From Candidatus Omnitrophota bacterium (GTDB taxonomy: Bacteria; Omnitrophota; Koll11; Gygaellales; Profunditerraquicolaceae), in contig JAQUNE010000080.1 in the NCBI GenBank assembly GCA_028717765.1, positions 1-6,850 of the forward strand: 6,850 nt of DNA, given 5' to 3'. Position numbers and translations under genes: made by a program. Numbering within the stretch: position 1 is the stretch's first letter; the number at the start of each line of letters is the position of its first letter. Below are positions 6,670 through 6,850 of this stretch, in pieces. The notes under the pieces are model-generated. The model searched no databases, had not been told where the DNA came from, and saw nothing but the letters and a program-made list of their open reading frames with translations.

Positions 6670-6850
6670 AAGCTTTGGTTACCGGAGGTGCCGGATTTAT
6701 AGGTTCTAACATTGTTAAGGTTTTAGTTAATAAGGGGCACAAGGTAGTTGTTTTGGATAATCTTTCTTCGGGATACAAGTGTAATCTTGAGCCATTCCCC
6801 AACCTTGTTTTTTTTAAAGGAGATGTACGCGATAAAAATAAAGTTTCTAG
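6666..6850 (+). CDS. NAD-dependent nucleotide-sugar epimerase/dehydratase (extended SDR), N-terminal part
   Basis: Only the first 61 codons are in the window; the gene continues past the right edge. The protein starts [17 protein letters not shown], with the GxxGxxG dinucleotide-binding loop at residues 7-13. [10 protein letters not shown] (27-36) follows, with Asp31 at the end of the second strand where SDR enzymes hold the NAD ribose, and then FFKGDVRD (49-56), where the aspartate contacts the adenine. This is the standard N-terminus of UDP-sugar 4-epimerases such as GalE, Gne or WbpP-like proteins, and of related decarboxylases and dehydratases. The catalytic YxxxK lies outside, so the exact reaction is open. 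It probably supplies an activated sugar for the upstream transferases. The ATG overlaps the previous stop (ATGA). Confidence 0.88.
   Translation, partial: MKALVTGGAGFIGSNIVKVLVNKGHKVVVLDNLSSGYKCNLEPFPNLVFFKGDVRDKNKVS

Overview
The window is a run of glycosyltransferase genes, all on the + strand and packed end to end with no intergenic space. It looks like the middle of a surface-polysaccharide operon (O-antigen, capsule or exopolysaccharide). In order it holds: a broken glycosyltransferase gene (1-762), five apparently intact GT-B type glycosyltransferases (770-1900, 1897-3159, 3159-4292, 4289-5431, 5428-6669), and the first 61 codons of an extended short-chain dehydrogenase/reductase that looks like a nucleotide-sugar epimerase (from 6666, running off the end). 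I saw no RNA gene, insertion sequence, CRISPR array, terminator or convincing promoter. No stretch of 300 bases lacks a gene.

Organism: a bacterium with A+T-rich DNA (roughly 60% A+T by eye), Shine-Dalgarno style starts and ATGA/TAATG gene overlaps. TGA and TAA both act as real stops, since they end genes exactly where the next gene starts. The sequence does not fix a phylum. The style resembles polysaccharide loci of uncultivated Gram-negative lineages such as Omnitrophota, but that is only an impression.

How the genes work together (inference): the epimerase would supply an activated sugar. The glycosyltransferases would add sugars one after another to a lipid-linked acceptor at the cytoplasmic face of the inner membrane. 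The last glycosyltransferase is WbuB-like, a family found in O-antigen and capsule clusters near epimerase genes. No initiating phosphoglycosyltransferase, flippase, polymerase or ABC exporter lies in the window, so the assembly route cannot be decided.

The most notable point is the first gene. Its reading frame aligns without gaps to the third gene across an in-frame TAA at 106-108, so it appears to be a nonsense-disrupted paralogue whose C-terminal half (from TTG 142) is still open. I found no clearly new kind of system; this is an ordinary but poorly characterised glycan locus with some features worth checking.
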